A stretch of DNA of 64,000 nucleotides from Clostridium sp. AM30-24 (GCF_003480435.1 NZ_QUJB01000007.1:62001-126000), one strand, 5' to 3'; positions 7,604 to 17,904 are shown, counted from the stretch's first letter. Program-made: numbers and translations. Notes: generated from the sequence alone by a model not told the origin.

Positions 7604-10357
7604 ATGACAGAAATAAAAGAAATTGATGACACAGTCCGGGAAGAAATACCAGAAAGAATCCCGGAAACGTGTAAGAAAAAACGACGAACGGTGCCTGTGC
7701 TAAAGCCGAGAGACGGTCTTATGATCGCGTTTTTTGTCCCGGTGCTCGTTATGATCTGCATATTTGCTCAGAGAGGGATCTTCCCGTTCGGCGAGAGGTG
7801 CTTTCTTAGGACGGACATGTATCATCAGTACGCCCCGTTCTTCTCGGAGTTCCAGTATAAGCTGCGGACCGGTGGAAGCCTTCTATACAGCTGGGATGTG
7901 GGAATGGGTGTTAATTTTGCGGCTCTTTACGCATATTATCTCGCAAGCCCTTTAAACTGGCTGATCCTGCTCTGCCCGAAAAAATTGATCATCGAATTCA
8001 TGACAATCATGATCGTCATAAAGATCGGACTTTCGGGACTCAGCTTTGCCTGGTATTTAAAACAGCACAGTAAAAACTGTATTCTGGGTGTCGGATTTTT
8101 CGGGATTTTTTATGCGTTGTCCGGATATATGGCGGCGTACAGCTGGAATATCATGTGGCTGGACTGCATTCTCCTCTTCCCGTTGATCGTTTACGGACTG
8201 GAGCGTCTTGTGAGGGAACAGAAGGGAATGCTCTACTGCGTGACCCTTGGGCTTTCCATTTTGTCCAACTACTATATTTCCATCATGACCTGCCTGTTTC
8301 TGGTGCTTTATTTCATCGCACTTCTTATTTTGGAAGAACCGGGACCGGTAAGAAAATACGTGGAGAGCTGCGTGAGGTTTGGAATCTACTCCCTGCTTTC
8401 CGGTGGACTCGCGGCGGGAGTTCTGCTGCCGGAGATCTGTGCGCTCCAGAGCACGGCATCCGGCAACTTTGATTTCCCAAAGGCGTGGACTTCCTATTTC
8501 CCGATCTTCGACATGATCGCCCGCCATATCGGAAATGTGGAGACGGAGATCGGTCTGGACCACTGGCCGAATATTTACTGCGGCGTCGCGGTATTTCTCT
8601 TCTTTTTGCTATATCTGGCATGTAAGAAGATCTCTGTGAAAGAAAAGGCTGTGTACTGCGGACTGCTGCTGCTCTTTTTTGCAAGCTTTTCCATGAATGT
8701 GCTGAATTTTATCTGGCATGGATTCCACTATCCGAACAGCCTTCCATGCCGACAGTCCTTCATCTATATCTTCCTGATGCTGTTTATCTGCTTCCGGGCT
8801 TATGCGCATCTGGATGAGACACCGAAAAAGTATGTTGCTATCGCGTTCTGGGGAAGCATCTGCTTTGTACTTCTGGCAGAAAAGCTGGTGACACAGGAAC
8901 ATTTCCACTTTATTGTCTACTATGTGGCGATCATCTTCCTTGCGGCTTACGCGGGACTGATCTACATTTATAAAGGAGGAAGGCGAGCCTTAGCCGGATT
9001 TCTGGCGCTGGCGCTGGTCTCCATGGAGGCAGCCATCAATACAACCGTGACGAGTGTCACGACCACAAGCCGTGAATCCTATACTGCGGATAACGAGGAG
9101 GTCCGGATCTTGAAGGATTCTCTGGAACCGGCATCGGATTTCTACCGGGTGGAGAAAAAGACGAGAAAGACGAAAAACGACGGCGCATGGATGAATTTCC
9201 CGTCGGTATCCCTGTTCTCCTCAACGGCAAACGCCGATCTTTCGAAGGTTTTTAAGAAGCTTGGATGCGAGTCCTCCACGAACGCCTACAGCATCACGGG
9301 CAGCACACCGCTTGTGGACAGCATCTTTTCCGTAAAATATGCGCTCTATTCCGATGCAGTGTCCAACACGGAGCTTATGATGTATTTGAGGGAGAGCGGC
9401 GGGACATATCTCTATGAGAACCTGTATACACTGCCGTTGGGCTTTGTTCTTCCTTCAGATATTGAGGAGAACTGGCAGTATGAGATGGATAATCCCGCGG
9501 AAGTACAGAATGATCTGTGTCTGGTCACAGGGGCAGACGAAGTTCTTGTAGATACAGGCGGAACAGTGAATAAAAATACGTTCACCTTTACACCGGATAT
9601 GACCGGGGAATACTATGTGTTCGTTCTGAATAAGAAAGTTAAGAACGTAAAAGCGAATCTGCCGTCGGGTTCAAAGTCATTTGGCAATGTAGACCGCGGA
9701 TATCTTCTGGAACTTGGAACCCTGTCTCCGGGATATGAAGTGAAGCTCACGGCGGATGAGGCGGGTGAGCAGCTGAATGCCATTGCCTACCGGTTCTCCG
9801 AGGATGCCATGATTCAGGTTTATGACCGTCTGAACCGAATGCCGATGCATCTGACGAGCTGGAAGGACACGAAACTTTCCGGAACTGTAACTGCTGACCG
9901 AGCTGGAACGCTCTTCGCATCGATCCCCTTCGAGAAGGGCTGGACTGTGAAGGTAGACGGGCAGAAGGTGGAGACGAGGAAAGCGTTCGGCGCATTCCTT
10001 GCCATCGATGTGGGCTCAGGGGACCATGTGATCGATTTTTCTTATTTCCCGGAGGGATTAAAGCCTGGCGTCCTGATCACAGGCGGATCGATCGTGATCC
10101 TGATCTTTTTATGGTTTTTGCGCAGAGAGATGGAGAGGCGGAGAGATCGAGCACGGATGCTCAGAATCCGGAGAATGCAGCGGGAATCAGAAGAAGAACG
10201 TGCGGATGAAGAAGGATTTGAAGAGATTCCGGAGATCGATGAAGAACCTGAAGAGAACTTAAATGAAATGGAGAAAACGGATTCCGAAACTCCCGACATG
10301 CCGGAATCGGAGAAACATATAGATCATAAAAAACAGACAACGGAGGAACAGACATGA
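7604..10357 (+). CDS. YfhO family polytopic membrane protein
   Basis: 917 residues. After a charged N-terminus come about a dozen membrane segments over residues 40-455 (for example LMIAFFVPVLVMICIFAQRG and the FLRTDMYHQYAPFF loop typical of YfhO), a large extracytoplasmic beta-rich domain (about 465-815), one more membrane helix (VLITGGSIVILIFLWFL) and an 80-residue highly charged acidic cytoplasmic tail. YfhO proteins resemble GT-C glycosyltransferases and decorate teichoic or lipoteichoic acids. GGAGGAG precedes the ATG. Its stop overlaps the argH start by 4 bases, so the two are translationally coupled despite unrelated roles. The sugar and acceptor cannot be inferred. Confidence 0.85.
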   Translation: MTEIKEIDDTVREEIPERIPETCKKKRRTVPVLKPRDGLMIAFFVPVLVMICIFAQRGIFPFGERCFLRTDMYHQYAPFFSEFQYKLRTGGSLLYSWDVGMGVNFAALYAYYLASPLNWLILLCPKKLIIEFMTIMIVIKIGLSGLSFAWYLKQHSKNCILGVGFFGIFYALSGYMAAYSWNIMWLDCILLFPLIVYGLERLVREQKGMLYCVTLGLSILSNYYISIMTCLFLVLYFIALLILEEPGPVRKYVESCVRFGIYSLLSGGLAAGVLLPEICALQSTASGNFDFPKAWTSYFPIFDMIARHIGNVETEIGLDHWPNIYCGVAVFLFFLLYLACKKISVKEKAVYCGLLLLFFASFSMNVLNFIWHGFHYPNSLPCRQSFIYIFLMLFICFRAYAHLDETPKKYVAIAFWGSICFVLLAEKLVTQEHFHFIVYYVAIIFLAAYAGLIYIYKGGRRALAGFLALALVSMEAAINTTVTSVTTTSRESYTADNEEVRILKDSLEPASDFYRVEKKTRKTKNDGAWMNFPSVSLFSSTANADLSKVFKKLGCESSTNAYSITGSTPLVDSIFSVKYALYSDAVSNTELMMYLRESGGTYLYENLYTLPLGFVLPSDIEENWQYEMDNPAEVQNDLCLVTGADEVLVDTGGTVNKNTFTFTPDMTGEYYVFVLNKKVKNVKANLPSGSKSFGNVDRGYLLELGTLSPGYEVKLTADEAGEQLNAIAYRFSEDAMIQVYDRLNRMPMHLTSWKDTKLSGTVTADRAGTLFASIPFEKGWTVKVDGQKVETRKAFGAFLAIDVGSGDHVIDFSYFPEGLKPGVLITGGSIVILIFLWFLRREMERRRDRARMLRIRRMQRESEEERADEEGFEEIPEIDEEPEENLNEMEKTDSETPDMPESEKHIDHKKQTTEEQT

Positions 10358-11727
10358 AACTTTGGGGCGGAAGATTTACGAAGGAAGAGAACCAGTTAGT
10401 ACACAATTTTAATGAATCAATCTCCTTCGATCAGAAATTTTACAGACAGGATATCGCAGGCAGCATCGCCCATGTGACGATGCTCGCGAAACAGGGGATC
10501 CTCACAGAGGAAGACCGTGACGCGATCATTGCCGGCTTAAAGAGTATTCGTGAAGATATCGACAACGGAACCTTAAAGATCACAACGGAATCCGAGGATA
10601 TCCATTCCTTCGTTGAGGCGAACCTTATCGAACGGATCGGAGATGCCGGAAAGAGACTCCACACCGGGCGAAGCAGAAATGATCAGGTCGCTCTCGATAT
10701 GAAGCTCTACACAAGAGACGAGATCGATGAGACAGATGCCCTGTTAAAGGGACTTCTGGAAGTTCTCTTAAAGCTTATGGAGGACAATCTCCACACCTAC
10801 ATGCCGGGATTTACCCATCTTCAGAAAGCACAGCCGGTAACCTTGGCTCACCATGTAGGCGCTTACTACGAAATGTTCCGCCGTGACAGGGGACGTCTTG
10901 CAGATATCAGAAAGCGTATGAATTACTGCCCGTTAGGATCCGGTGCCCTTGCAGGAACCACGTACCCGTTAGACCGCGAGTACACAGCAGAGCTTTTAGA
11001 CTTTGACGGACCGACCTTAAACAGCATGGATTCCGTATCCGACCGGGATTATCTCATTGAGCTTCTGGCAGCACTCTCCACGATCGCCATGCATTTGAGC
11101 CGTTTCTCTGAGGAGATCATCATCTGGAACAGCAACGAGTACCGTTTTGTTGAGATGGATGATTCTTACAGCACCGGAAGCAGCATTATGCCGCAGAAAA
11201 AGAATCCGGATATCGCGGAGCTGATCCGCGGAAAGGCCGGCCGTGTCTATGGTGCCCTGATGTCCATGCTGACCGTCATGAAGGGAATTCCGCTGGCATA
11301 CGATAAGGACCTTCAGGAAGACAAAGAGTTGACCTTCGATGCCATCGACACCGTAAAGGGCTGCCTCTTACTCTTCACAGGAATGGTATCCACGATGACA
11401 TTCCGCAAAGATGTGATGGAAGCCAGCGCAAAGAACGGCTTTACGAATGCCACAGATGCTGCGGACTACCTTGTAAACCACGGCGTTCCGTTCCGTGATG
11501 CCCACGGGATCATCGGACAGCTGGTGCTTCTCTGCATCAACGAGAACAAGGCATTAGATGATCTGACTCTGGAACAGTTCAAGTCCATCAGTCCGGTATT
11601 CGAGGAAGATATTTACGATGCGATCTCCATGAAGACATGCGTGGAGAAACGTGTGACCATCGGCGCTCCGGGGGCGGAGGCGATGAAGAAAGTCATTGAG
11701 GTTTATAAGAAAGAACTGAACGCTTAA
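10354..11727 (+). CDS. argH: Argininosuccinate lyase
   Basis: 457-residue cytoplasmic enzyme of the fumarase/aspartase superfamily that splits argininosuccinate into arginine and fumarate, the last step of arginine synthesis. It shows the WGGRF N-terminus, HTGRSRNDQVALD (103-115), the THLQKAQPVTL region (154-164) and the superfamily signature GSSIMPQKKNPD (275-286) with the catalytic serine loop. Length is normal. An AGGAACAG sequence inside the yfhO end serves as ribosome site. It is separated from argG (minus strand, 35.9-37.2 kb) by some 24 kb, so the arginine genes are dispersed. Confidence 0.97.
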   Translation: MKLWGGRFTKEENQLVHNFNESISFDQKFYRQDIAGSIAHVTMLAKQGILTEEDRDAIIAGLKSIREDIDNGTLKITTESEDIHSFVEANLIERIGDAGKRLHTGRSRNDQVALDMKLYTRDEIDETDALLKGLLEVLLKLMEDNLHTYMPGFTHLQKAQPVTLAHHVGAYYEMFRRDRGRLADIRKRMNYCPLGSGALAGTTYPLDREYTAELLDFDGPTLNSMDSVSDRDYLIELLAALSTIAMHLSRFSEEIIIWNSNEYRFVEMDDSYSTGSSIMPQKKNPDIAELIRGKAGRVYGALMSMLTVMKGIPLAYDKDLQEDKELTFDAIDTVKGCLLLFTGMVSTMTFRKDVMEASAKNGFTNATDAADYLVNHGVPFRDAHGIIGQLVLLCINENKALDDLTLEQFKSISPVFEEDIYDAISMKTCVEKRVTIGAPGAEAMKKVIEVYKKELNA

Positions 11728-11741
11728 AGTTGACATTGCAG

Positions 11742-11802
11742 AAAAAGGCTTTCAGACCACTGAAAAATGTTTACATTTTCTCAGTGGTTTGAGAGCCTTT
11801 TT
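11742..11802 (+). terminator. Terminator after argH
   Basis: A long hairpin: AAAAAGGCTTTCAGACCACTGA faces TCAGTGGTTTGAGAGCCTTTTT with a 15-base loop and a T tract. Confidence 0.9.
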
Positions 11803-12306
11803 CTATAAGGGCGACGCCCGACGCTTCTTGTCGGATGCGCAGCATCCGGCAAGAAGAGAACAATGTCAACAAATCAGAATAACGAACACAGCCGCCAAGG
11901 ACGATACCCCAAATATCGTTCCAAGGCGGCTGTGCGTTTTAAATATCGCGTTATAATATAATGAGAAGAAAGTTTCGGGAAGAGTTGGTGCGGCTCTTCC
12001 TTCCATTCGTGTATTATAGCATGGTTTGTCTGGAAAGTAAAATGGTTATGAGTAAATAAAAAGTGACAAATTATAATATTAAATATTAATAAAACTTAAT
12101 ATTTTGGAACGTCCAGGCATATAGGGCGCAAAATACCATTTGAGCTCAAAATCATAAGATGGTTTGATAGAATTGTAAAAGCGTCCCTGTTTTGATATAA
12201 TAAATATAAATATTAACATTTGGAACGAAACAGCATGAAATGAAGATGCTCACGCAAAAAAGATATCGAACATGTTGGTGTTGTGGCACAGAAAGGAGAA
12301 TCGAAC
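11803..12306. other. Intergenic region argH / LysR with two extra hairpins
   Basis: About 500 bases without a gene. It holds a 15-bp hairpin with a 3-base loop at 11824-11856 and a second long hairpin at 11887-11934 (CACAGCCGCC..GGCGGCTGTG with an inner GGACGATA/TATCGTTCC stem) followed by CGTTTT, which could be a second terminator. TATAATATAAT occurs near 11952. The AT-rich right half contains the LysR promoter and two copies of TTTGGAACG, near 12104 and 12219, possible self-binding sites. Confidence 0.5.
12173..12201 (+). promoter_or_regulatory. Sigma-A promoter of the second LysR gene
   Basis: TTGTAA (12173-12178), 17-base spacer, TATAAT (12196-12201), 105 bases before the start codon. 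Confidence 0.7.
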
Positions 12307-13212
12307 ATGACGTTTCTTGAAATTGAAGCGTTTTTGAAGATCGCCCAGTGCGGAAGCTTTTCTGCGGCGGCAGAAAAATTATATATCACACAGCCGGCTC
12401 TCGGCCGCCGGATCCGCGCACTGGAGGAAGAACTGGGCTATTCCCTGTTTATCCGGAATAAAGGAGTCCGTCATGTGGAGCTGACAAGACAGGGGAGAGC
12501 CTTTGTTGGAATTGCACACCGCTGGCAGGCACTTTGGAATGAGACTCAGGAGGAAGCATTGCTGAGCAATGAGAAGAGTTTTTATGTGGCCAGTGTCGGA
12601 AGTCTCCTTGCATTCATGCTGCCAACGGTGTTTCAGGAATTTATAAGGAATACGCCGGAATGCAGCCTCCATGTGACGACACTTCATTCGAGTGAAGCTT
12701 ACAGCTATGTAAACAACAAGACGGTGGACATCGCCTTTATCACGGATCCGATGTATTCGTCACAGGTAAAGACGGAGGTATTATTTAAGGAAAAACTGTG
12801 CCTGATAGTGGGAAAAGATCTGAATCTTCCCCACAACATCAAAGTCTCAGAGCTGGATCCGCGCCGGGAGATCCGGACGCAGTGGGATCAGAATTTTGAC
12901 ACCTGGCATAACTATTATTTCAACAGCGCGGCAGTTCCACAGGTTTATCTGGATGAGATGGGATTTTTACAGTATTTCACCCAGAACGGTGATAACTGGG
13001 CGTTTCTTCCGATCTCTGTCGCAAAAAGCATCTTAAAGACGACGCCGGTATCGATCCATGAACTCGATGTGGAGCCGCCAAGCAGAACGCTCTATTATCT
13101 GTACCGGACGGAGGATAAGTCGCCATATCAGAAGCCTCTTCTGGAAATATGCAGACGGAAGCTTGCCAGGGAGAGTGGAATTACGCTTGTGGATCCGATT
13201 TTGAATGTTTAA
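12307..13212 (+). CDS. LysR family transcriptional regulator next to but
   Basis: 301 residues. The DNA-binding helix-turn-helix covers about 1-60 (LEIEAFLKIAQCGSFSAAAEKLYITQPALGRRIRALEEELGYSLF), followed by the periplasmic-binding-like effector domain. The ATG at 12307 sits behind AAAGGAG; an in-frame GTG at 12283 lies upstream of that ribosome site and is rejected. It resembles the regulator at 723-1613 along its length. It converges on the CoA-transferase gene and is 2.7 kb from thl, so a role in butyrate-pathway control is possible by position only. Confidence 0.9.
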   Translation: MTFLEIEAFLKIAQCGSFSAAAEKLYITQPALGRRIRALEEELGYSLFIRNKGVRHVELTRQGRAFVGIAHRWQALWNETQEEALLSNEKSFYVASVGSLLAFMLPTVFQEFIRNTPECSLHVTTLHSSEAYSYVNNKTVDIAFITDPMYSSQVKTEVLFKEKLCLIVGKDLNLPHNIKVSELDPRREIRTQWDQNFDTWHNYYFNSAAVPQVYLDEMGFLQYFTQNGDNWAFLPISVAKSILKTTPVSIHELDVEPPSRTLYYLYRTEDKSPYQKPLLEICRRKLARESGITLVDPILNV

Positions 13213-13223
13213 TGGAAAAAGTT

Positions 13224-13256
13224 AAAACAGGGGCTGTCATTGACAGCCCCTGTTTT
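13224..13256. terminator. Bidirectional terminator, LysR / but
   Basis: Perfect 15-bp stem AAAACAGGGGCTGTC / GACAGCCCCTGTTTT with a 3-base loop, placed between two convergent genes. Confidence 0.9.
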
Positions 13257-13272
13257 ACATTCTCATTTATGA

Positions 13273-14616
13273 TCAGCGTTTGTTGCTTGCTCTCCAGATA
13301 TGCATCTTCTCAGCCTCTGCGATCAGCTGGTCGCGGAACTGCGGGTGAGCTACGGAGATGATAGCTTCGGTCTTCTGCCATGTGGAGAGACCTTTTAAGT
13401 TTACTTTACCGTACTCAGTAACGAGCCAGTGGATGTTCGCACGGGTATCGGTTACGATGGAGCCTGGAGCCAGTGTCGGAACGATTCTGGACTCTAAGGT
13501 ACCGTCCTTCTTCTTGAAAGTGGAAGAGCAGCAGATGAAGCTCTTTCCGCCCTTGGAAAGGTATGCACCGAGAACGAAGTCGAGCTGTCCGCCTGCTCCA
13601 CTGATGTGCTTGATTCCTGCGGACTCAGCGTTTACCTGGCCAAAGAGGTCGAGGTCAACCGCGTTGTTGATGGACATGAAGTTGTCAAGAGCAGCGATCG
13701 TGCGGACATCGTTTGTGTAGTTTACCGGTGCGGACATGCACTCCGGGTTCTTATTTAAGTAGTCGTATAATTTCTTTGTACCTGCGCCGAAAGCGTATAC
13801 CTGACGGCCTTTGTCAATATTCTTTCTTGCGCCAGTGATCTTCCCGGCCTTTGCGATATCAACGAAAGCGTCGACGTACATCTCTGTGTGAACCCCGAGG
13901 TCTTTTAGGTCGGACTGTGCAATCAGGGCACCGACTGCGTTCGGCATTCCGCCGATACCAAGCTGTAAGCATGCGCCGTCCGGGATCTCTTCAAGGATCA
14001 GCTTTGCGACAGCCTGGTCAACATCTGTTGCAGCAGCTCCGCCGCCCATCTCAGCGATCGCCGGGTTGTCACCTTCAACGATCATGTCAACGTGGGAGAT
14101 ATGAACACCCTCTTCGGTGCCGCCGAAGCATACCGGCATATTCTCGTTCACTTCCACGATAACGACCTTGGAAGTCTCACATACAGCCGCCATATGGGAA
14201 GCGTTCGGTCCGAAGTTGAAAAAACCGTGCTCGTCCATCGGGGAAACCTGAAATACAGCTACGTCCGGCTTATTCTGGGATTCTCTGTAATATCTTGGAA
14301 GCTCAGAGTAACGGATCGGAGCATAGTAGCTGAAGCCCTGTGCGATCGCTTTTCTTTCGATACCGCTCATATGCCAGGAGTTCCAGGTCATATGTTCTGC
14401 CGGATTCTCGATCTTGAAGATCTCCGGCACCCACATTAAGATACCGCCGCGGAAGTTTACGTCGGTTAATTCCGGAAGTCTTTTTGCGATTGCCTTGTCG
14501 ACAGCAACCGGTGTCGCTGTTGTCCAGCCGTAATCGACCCAGTCACCGGACTTGATTACGGAAGCTGCCTTCTCTGCGGAAACCAGCTTTTCCTGATACA
14601 TCTGTTTGAAATCCAT
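13273..14616 (-). CDS. but: Butyryl-CoA:acetate CoA-transferase
   Basis: 447-residue cytoplasmic family I CoA-transferase that moves CoA from butyryl-CoA to acetate, releasing butyrate. The catalytic glutamate is E245 in [19 protein letters not shown] (222-230) and the [15 protein letters not shown] stretch line the CoA site. The sequence fits the gut Lachnospiraceae But group rather than 4-hydroxybutyrate CoA-transferase, but the two are close homologues; the linked thl-crt-hbd-bcd-etf genes decide the call. A good ribosome site (AGAGAGGG) precedes the ATG. It is divergent from thl and has its own promoter. Confidence 0.9.
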   Translation of the reverse strand: MDFKQMYQEKLVSAEKAASVIKSGDWVDYGWTTATPVAVDKAIAKRLPELTDVNFRGGILMWVPEIFKIENPAEHMTWNSWHMSGIERKAIAQGFSYYAPIRYSELPRYYRESQNKPDVAVFQVSPMDEHGFFNFGPNASHMAAVCETSKVVIVEVNENMPVCFGGTEEGVHISHVDMIVEGDNPAIAEMGGGAAATDVDQAVAKLILEEIPDGACLQLGIGGMPNAVGALIAQSDLKDLGVHTEMYVDAFVDIAKAGKITGARKNIDKGRQVYAFGAGTKKLYDYLNKNPECMSAPVNYTNDVRTIAALDNFMSINNAVDLDLFGQVNAESAGIKHISGAGGQLDFVLGAYLSKGGKSFICCSSTFKKKDGTLESRIVPTLAPGSIVTDTRANIHWLVTEYGKVNLKGLSTWQKTEAIISVAHPQFRDQLIAEAEKMHIWRASNKR

Positions 14617-14731
14617 TTCAATACCCTCTCTTTGTAACCATAAAAATATAGTAGCAATATATTGTGCGGGCTTTTTGTTTCCATTAACACAAAAACAGGA
14701 AACATAGGCCGCACGGACAAACTATGAGATT

Positions 14732-14760
14732 ATTTTAACATTTTCCGGGTGTAAGGTCAA
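14732..14760 (-). promoter_or_regulatory. Sigma-A promoter of but
   Basis: Minus strand TTGACC (14760-14755), 17-base spacer, TAAAAT (14737-14732), giving a leader of about 110 bases. Confidence 0.7.
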
Positions 14761-14910
14761 TAATTCCGGGAAAAAGCTTCGTAAATGTTCGCAAAACATG
14801 ACGAAGCGCCAAAACACCGCATCAAAGCAAAAAAGTAACTTTTGTACGAAAGGATAAGGAAACTTTCTAATTTGTTTAGAAAAAATATATAAAAAGCTTA
14901 TCATAATTAT

Positions 14911-14939
14911 TTGACACAAAAACGGTTTGGTGATATTAT
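14911..14939 (+). promoter_or_regulatory. Sigma-A promoter of thl-crt-hbd
   Basis: TTGACA (14911-14916), 17-base spacer, TATTAT (14934-14939) with an upstream TG making an extended -10. This is among the strongest promoters in the window. The 406-base but/thl gap otherwise holds the but promoter and no gene. Confidence 0.85.
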
Positions 14940-15022
14940 TAGTTATACATAATATACTGCCTTGCTTGTGGAAAAAAATATGGTGTAGAGCATGGCAGAG
15001 GTATAATGAGGAGGAAAAGAAA

Positions 15023-16207
15023 ATGGCAAAGAAAATTGTACTGGCAGGTGCATGCCGTACCGCAATCGGAACAATGGGTGGCGAATTAAGCACAGTTCCG
15101 GCTCCGGAACTTGGCGCAATCGTAATTAAAGAGGCTTTAAAGAGAGCAGGTGTAGCTCCGGAAGCTGTTGATCAGGTTTACATGGGCTGTGTAATCCAGG
15201 CAGGTCAGGGACAGAACGTAGCTCGTCAGGCTACATTAAAAGCTGGTCTCCCGATCGAGGTTCCGGCTGTAACGATCAACGTAGTATGCGGTTCCGGTCT
15301 TGAGGCTGTTAACATGGCAGCTGAGATGATCCTTTCCGGTGACGCTGATATCGTTGTTGCAGGTGGTATGGAGAACATGTCCATGGCTCCGTATGCTATG
15401 ATGAAGGGCCGTTACGGATACCGTATGGGCAATGCTACATTAGTTGATACAATGGTTAACGATGCTCTCTGGGATGCATTCAACAACTACCACATGGGTA
15501 TCACAGCTGAGAACATCTGTGATCAGTGGGGTCTTACAAGAGAAGAACTGGACAAGTTCGCGGCAGTAAGCCAGCAGAAGGCAGAGGCAGCTCAGAAGTC
15601 CGGCGCATTCAAGGACGAGATCGTTCCGGTAGAAGTTAAGAAGAAAAAAGAGACAGTTATCGTAGATACAGATGAAGGCCCGCGTCACGGAACAACGGTT
15701 GAGACTCTTGGTAAGTTAAAACCGGCATTCAAGAAAGACGGTGGCTTAGTTACAGCTGGTAACTCTTCAGGAATCAACGACGGTGCAGCAGCAGTTGTTG
15801 TTATGAGCGAAGAGAAAGCTAAAGAGCTCGGTGTTAAGCCGATGGCTACATGGGTTGCCGGTGCTCTCGGCGGCGTAGATCCGAAGATCATGGGTATCGG
15901 ACCGGTTGCAGCTACAAGAAAAGTTCTTAAGAGAACAGGCATGGAGATCAAAGACTTCGATATCATCGAGGCTAACGAGGCATTTGCTGCACAGTCTGTA
16001 GCAGTAGGCAAAGAGCTTGGCTTTGACCTTAACAAGTTAAACCCGAACGGCGGCGCGATCGCTCTCGGACACCCGGTAGGAGCTTCCGGATGCCGTATCC
16101 TTGTTACACTTCTTCATGAGATGGAGAAAGCAGATGCTAAGAAGGGTCTTGCAACTCTTTGCATCGGCGGCGGAATGGGCTGCGCTACGATCGTAGAGAG
16201 AGACTAA
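15023..16207 (+). CDS. thlA: Acetyl-CoA acetyltransferase (thiolase)
   Basis: 394-residue thiolase that condenses two acetyl-CoA to acetoacetyl-CoA, the entry step of butyrate synthesis. The acyl-carrying Cys89 lies in [10 protein letters not shown], His350 in GHPVGASG and the second catalytic Cys380 in CIGGGMGCA. The start at 15023 follows a strong GAGGAGGAAA site; a longer open frame upstream from 14927 lies in the promoter region and is rejected. Codon use is strongly biased (GCT, GTT, GGT, CTT, TCC), as in the following genes, pointing to high expression. It heads the thl-crt-hbd operon. Confidence 0.97.
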   Translation: MAKKIVLAGACRTAIGTMGGELSTVPAPELGAIVIKEALKRAGVAPEAVDQVYMGCVIQAGQGQNVARQATLKAGLPIEVPAVTINVVCGSGLEAVNMAAEMILSGDADIVVAGGMENMSMAPYAMMKGRYGYRMGNATLVDTMVNDALWDAFNNYHMGITAENICDQWGLTREELDKFAAVSQQKAEAAQKSGAFKDEIVPVEVKKKKETVIVDTDEGPRHGTTVETLGKLKPAFKKDGGLVTAGNSSGINDGAAAVVVMSEEKAKELGVKPMATWVAGALGGVDPKIMGIGPVAATRKVLKRTGMEIKDFDIIEANEAFAAQSVAVGKELGFDLNKLNPNGGAIALGHPVGASGCRILVTLLHEMEKADAKKGLATLCIGGGMGCATIVERD

Positions 16208-16248
16208 TATAGTCTGGGACATAGGCAAAATCTGAGGAGAACGATGAT

Positions 16249-17025
16249 ATGGGTTTTGTAAAATATGATCAGGACGGTTTTGTTGGTGTTATCACCATCA
16301 ACCGTCCGGAGGCATTAAATGCGTTAAATACAGAGGTTATTCAGGACCTTGATGCTGTTCTTGACAGCATTGATCTTGGCACAACAAGAGTGCTTGTTGT
16401 GACCGGCGCAGGTGAGAAATCCTTTGTTGCCGGTGCGGACATTGCTGCAATGAGCACGATGACTGTACAGGAAGCACGTGAATTCAGTAAAGCAGGAAAC
16501 GATGTTTTCCGTAAGCTGGAGACACTTCCGATTCCGTCGATCGCTGCTGTCAATGGTTTTGCGCTTGGTGGTGGAAATGAGCTTGCAATGAGCTGCGATA
16601 TCCGTTACTGCTCCGAAAACGCTATGTTCGGACAGCCGGAGGTTGGTCTTGGCATTACTCCGGGATTTGGCGGAACCCAGCGTCTCGCAAGACTGATCGG
16701 AACCGGAAAAGCAAAGGAAATGGTATATGCCGCTGTCAATATCAAAGCTGACGAGGCATACCGGATCGGTCTTGTAAACGGTGTATGTGCGAAGGAAGAG
16801 CTTATGCCGACAGTTATGAAGCTGGCAAAGAAGATCGCCTCCAACGCACCGATCGCTGTCAGAAATTCCAAGGAGTCCCTGACAGACGGTTACCTTTCCG
16901 ACCTTGATCACGCAATCTCCATCGAAGAGAAATATTTCTCCGAGTGCTTTGAGACTGAGGATCAGAAGGAAGGAATGAAGGCGTTCCTCGAGAAGAGAAA
17001 AGTGGACGGCTTCAAAAATCGATAA
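16249..17025 (+). CDS. crt: 3-hydroxybutyryl-CoA dehydratase (crotonase)
   Basis: 258-residue enoyl-CoA hydratase family enzyme that dehydrates 3-hydroxybutyryl-CoA to crotonyl-CoA. The oxyanion-hole segments KSFVAGADIAAM (about 62-73) and NGFALGGGNELAMSCD (about 101-116) are intact, with the catalytic Glu pair in NELAMSCD and GQPEVGLGITPGFGGTQRL. AGGAGAACG precedes the ATG, 41 bases after thl. It is the second gene of the operon. Confidence 0.95.
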   Translation: MGFVKYDQDGFVGVITINRPEALNALNTEVIQDLDAVLDSIDLGTTRVLVVTGAGEKSFVAGADIAAMSTMTVQEAREFSKAGNDVFRKLETLPIPSIAAVNGFALGGGNELAMSCDIRYCSENAMFGQPEVGLGITPGFGGTQRLARLIGTGKAKEMVYAAVNIKADEAYRIGLVNGVCAKEELMPTVMKLAKKIASNAPIAVRNSKESLTDGYLSDLDHAISIEEKYFSECFETEDQKEGMKAFLEKRKVDGFKNR

Positions 17026-17064
17026 GATTACATAACATTGTTGCATATATAAGGAGATAAAATC

Positions 17065-17904
17065 ATGAAAGTTGGTATTATCGGCGCAGGAACCATGGGT
17101 TCCGGTATTGCACAGGCATTCGCACAGACAGAAGGCTATGAGGTAATGCTCTGCGACATCAATGAAACATTTGCAGCGAACGGAAAGAAGAAAATTGCCG
17201 CTGGATTCGAGAAGAGAATCGCAAAAGGCAAAATGACTCAGGAAGAGGCTGACAAGATCCTTAACAAGATCACAACTGGTGTGAAAGATATCTGCGGCGA
17301 CTGTGACCTCGTTGTAGAGGCTGCGATCGAGAACATGGAGATCAAAAAGCAGACATTTAAAGAGCTCGACGCGATCTGCAAACCGAGCTGTATCTTTGCA
17401 ACAAACACTTCCTCTCTTTCCATTACAGAGATCGGCAGCGCTGTTGAGAGACATGTAATCGGTATGCATTTCTTCAACCCGGCACCGGTTATGAAGCTGG
17501 TTGAGGTTATCGCTGGCTTAAACACAAAGCCGGAAGACGTTGAAGCTGTTAAGAAGATCTCTGAAGAGATCGGCAAGACTCCGGTACAGGTAGAAGAGGC
17601 TGCTGGTTTCGTTGTAAACAGAATTCTTATTCCGATGGTCAACGAAGCAGTTGGCATTTACGCTGAGGGCGTTGCTTCCGTAGAGGGTATCGATACTGCT
17701 ATGAAGCTTGGCGCTAACCATCCGATGGGACCGTTAGCTCTCGGTGATCTGATCGGTCTTGATGTTGTTCTTGCAATCATGAACGTTCTTGAGACAGAGA
17801 CAGGCGATCCGAAGTATCGTCCGCATCCGCTTCTTAAGAAGATGGTTCGCGGCGGCCTTCTTGGAAGAAAGACCGGCAAGGGCTTCTACGATTACACAAA
17901 ATAA
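17065..17904 (+). CDS. hbd: 3-hydroxybutyryl-CoA dehydrogenase
   Basis: 279 residues. An N-terminal Rossmann domain opens with [18 protein letters not shown], the NAD(H)-binding loop. [15 protein letters not shown] (about 138-152) carries the catalytic histidine, and the C-terminal helical domain contains the conserved [17 protein letters not shown]. It reduces acetoacetyl-CoA to (S)-3-hydroxybutyryl-CoA. AAGGAG precedes the ATG, 39 bases after crt. It is the last gene before the 346-base hairpin-rich gap. Confidence 0.96.
   Translation: MKVGIIGAGTMGSGIAQAFAQTEGYEVMLCDINETFAANGKKKIAAGFEKRIAKGKMTQEEADKILNKITTGVKDICGDCDLVVEAAIENMEIKKQTFKELDAICKPSCIFATNTSSLSITEIGSAVERHVIGMHFFNPAPVMKLVEVIAGLNTKPEDVEAVKKISEEIGKTPVQVEEAAGFVVNRILIPMVNEAVGIYAEGVASVEGIDTAMKLGANHPMGPLALGDLIGLDVVLAIMNVLETETGDPKYRPHPLLKKMVRGGLLGRKTGKGFYDYTK

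Noticed and set aside
14675-14689. Possible Rex (NADH-sensing) operator in the but/thl region
   Set aside because: TTGTT and TTAACA half-sites are present but spaced 2 bases too closely for the TTGTTAA-N4-TTAACAA consensus.
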